Positions 63,927 through 64,000 of a stretch of 64,000 bases of DNA are shown here, piece by piece. The first letter of the stretch is position 1, and every line of letters starts with the position of its first letter. Under the pieces are notes generated by a model. That model made no database searches and was not told the origin of the DNA. It worked only from the letters and a program-made list of their open reading frames with translations. Origin of the DNA: Prosthecobacter debontii (GTDB lineage: Bacteria; Verrucomicrobiota; Verrucomicrobiia; Verrucomicrobiales; Verrucomicrobiaceae); assembly GCA_945869675.1 (NCBI GenBank), contig CAMBPS010000003.1, forward strand, positions 1-64,000. The letters are read 5' to 3'. The position numbers and the translations under genes are program-made.

Positions 63927-64000
63927 ATGAACTTAACTCGCCGAAAACTCCTCCAAGCCACGCCTCTTCTCTTCGTTCGCACCTCCGGCATCGCCGCAGA
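63927..64000 (+). CDS. start of another Tat-exported protein (runs off the window)
   Basis: Only 24 codons are visible: MNLTRRKLLQATPLLFVRTS followed by GIAA. The twin-arginine leader RRKLLQ and hydrophobic stretch resemble a Tat signal. It lies 13 bases after the phoD stop on the same strand, so likely the same operon; a DUF1501 or phosphatase-like product would fit, but that is a guess. Confidence 0.6.
   Translation, partial: MNLTRRKLLQATPLLFVRTSGIAA

Noticed and set aside
1-64000. CRISPR arrays, rRNA operons and insertion sequences
   Set aside because: No regularly spaced direct repeats, no rRNA-like stretches and no transposase or integrase motif were seen. The absence of an integrase near 2878-6857 was looked for in particular.

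Overview
The window looks like a chromosomal piece from a member of the Verrucomicrobiota, probably a Verrucomicrobiales relative. The basis is the density of families typical of the Planctomycetes-Verrucomicrobia group: PSCyt1/DUF1549/DUF1553 cytochromes, DUF1501, DUF1552, DUF1592-type cytochromes, a PVC-type CxxCH protein, DUF1080, a Rhodopirellula/Verrucomicrobium-type ECF sigma factor and PEP-CTERM sorting. No species call is possible from the sequence alone, and no rRNA, tRNA or CRISPR array was seen.

Region 1 (1-7700) starts with a partial secreted protein, the E2 subunit of pyruvate dehydrogenase and a divergent O-methyltransferase. Behind the methyltransferase lies an accessory island built of two modules: vapBC (3074-3768), then a complete diversity-generating retroelement (DGR, 3949-6731). 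Each module is followed by another copy of the methyltransferase 3' end (126 bp at 3774-3899, 51 bp at 6807-6857), so the gene end acts like a repeated insertion boundary. The DGR has a secreted FGE/C-type-lectin-fold target protein with a C-terminal variable repeat (VR 4720-4843), an Avd protein, a reverse transcriptase and a template repeat (TR 6485-6606). All clean VR/TR substitutions fall at template adenines. The VR as assembled also carries two extra bases, each inside a targeted AAC codon. Removing them restores a reading frame ending in a textbook PEP-CTERM signal.

Region 2 (6860-12033) holds an AraC regulator, a glpX-lsrF-dhaL sugar/triose-phosphate operon and a secreted sulfatase whose start codon lies inside a terminator-like stem.

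Region 3 (12405-43280) is a long block of exported proteins. It has an ECF sigma/anti-sigma-like pair, a discoidin-like protein, two DUF1592+DUF1552 modules, two PSD1+DUF1501 modules, a tandem pair of unrecognised secreted paralogues, an LRR protein, an SGNH hydrolase, a decayed sulfatase, a DUF1080 protein and a 1252-residue SGNH/PVC-cytochrome fusion. The modules probably act together in or across the periplasm on extracellular carbohydrate or in electron transfer, but this is inference: their biochemical functions are not established. Three families of inverted repeats lie between, and once inside, these genes, including a 160-bp cloverleaf-like element present twice in opposite orientation.

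Region 4 (43450-56942) is more housekeeping-like: an alpha/beta hydrolase, a RapA-type SNF2 ATPase, folD, a YkgJ-type protein, gcvP, a DMT-type membrane protein, a CorC/HlyC-type protein, an FmdB zinc ribbon, rpsN and a SixA-type phosphatase. Region 5 (57224-64000) repeats the sigma/anti-sigma-like plus DUF1552/DUF1592 layout, followed by a PhoD-type phosphatase and the start of another Tat-exported protein.
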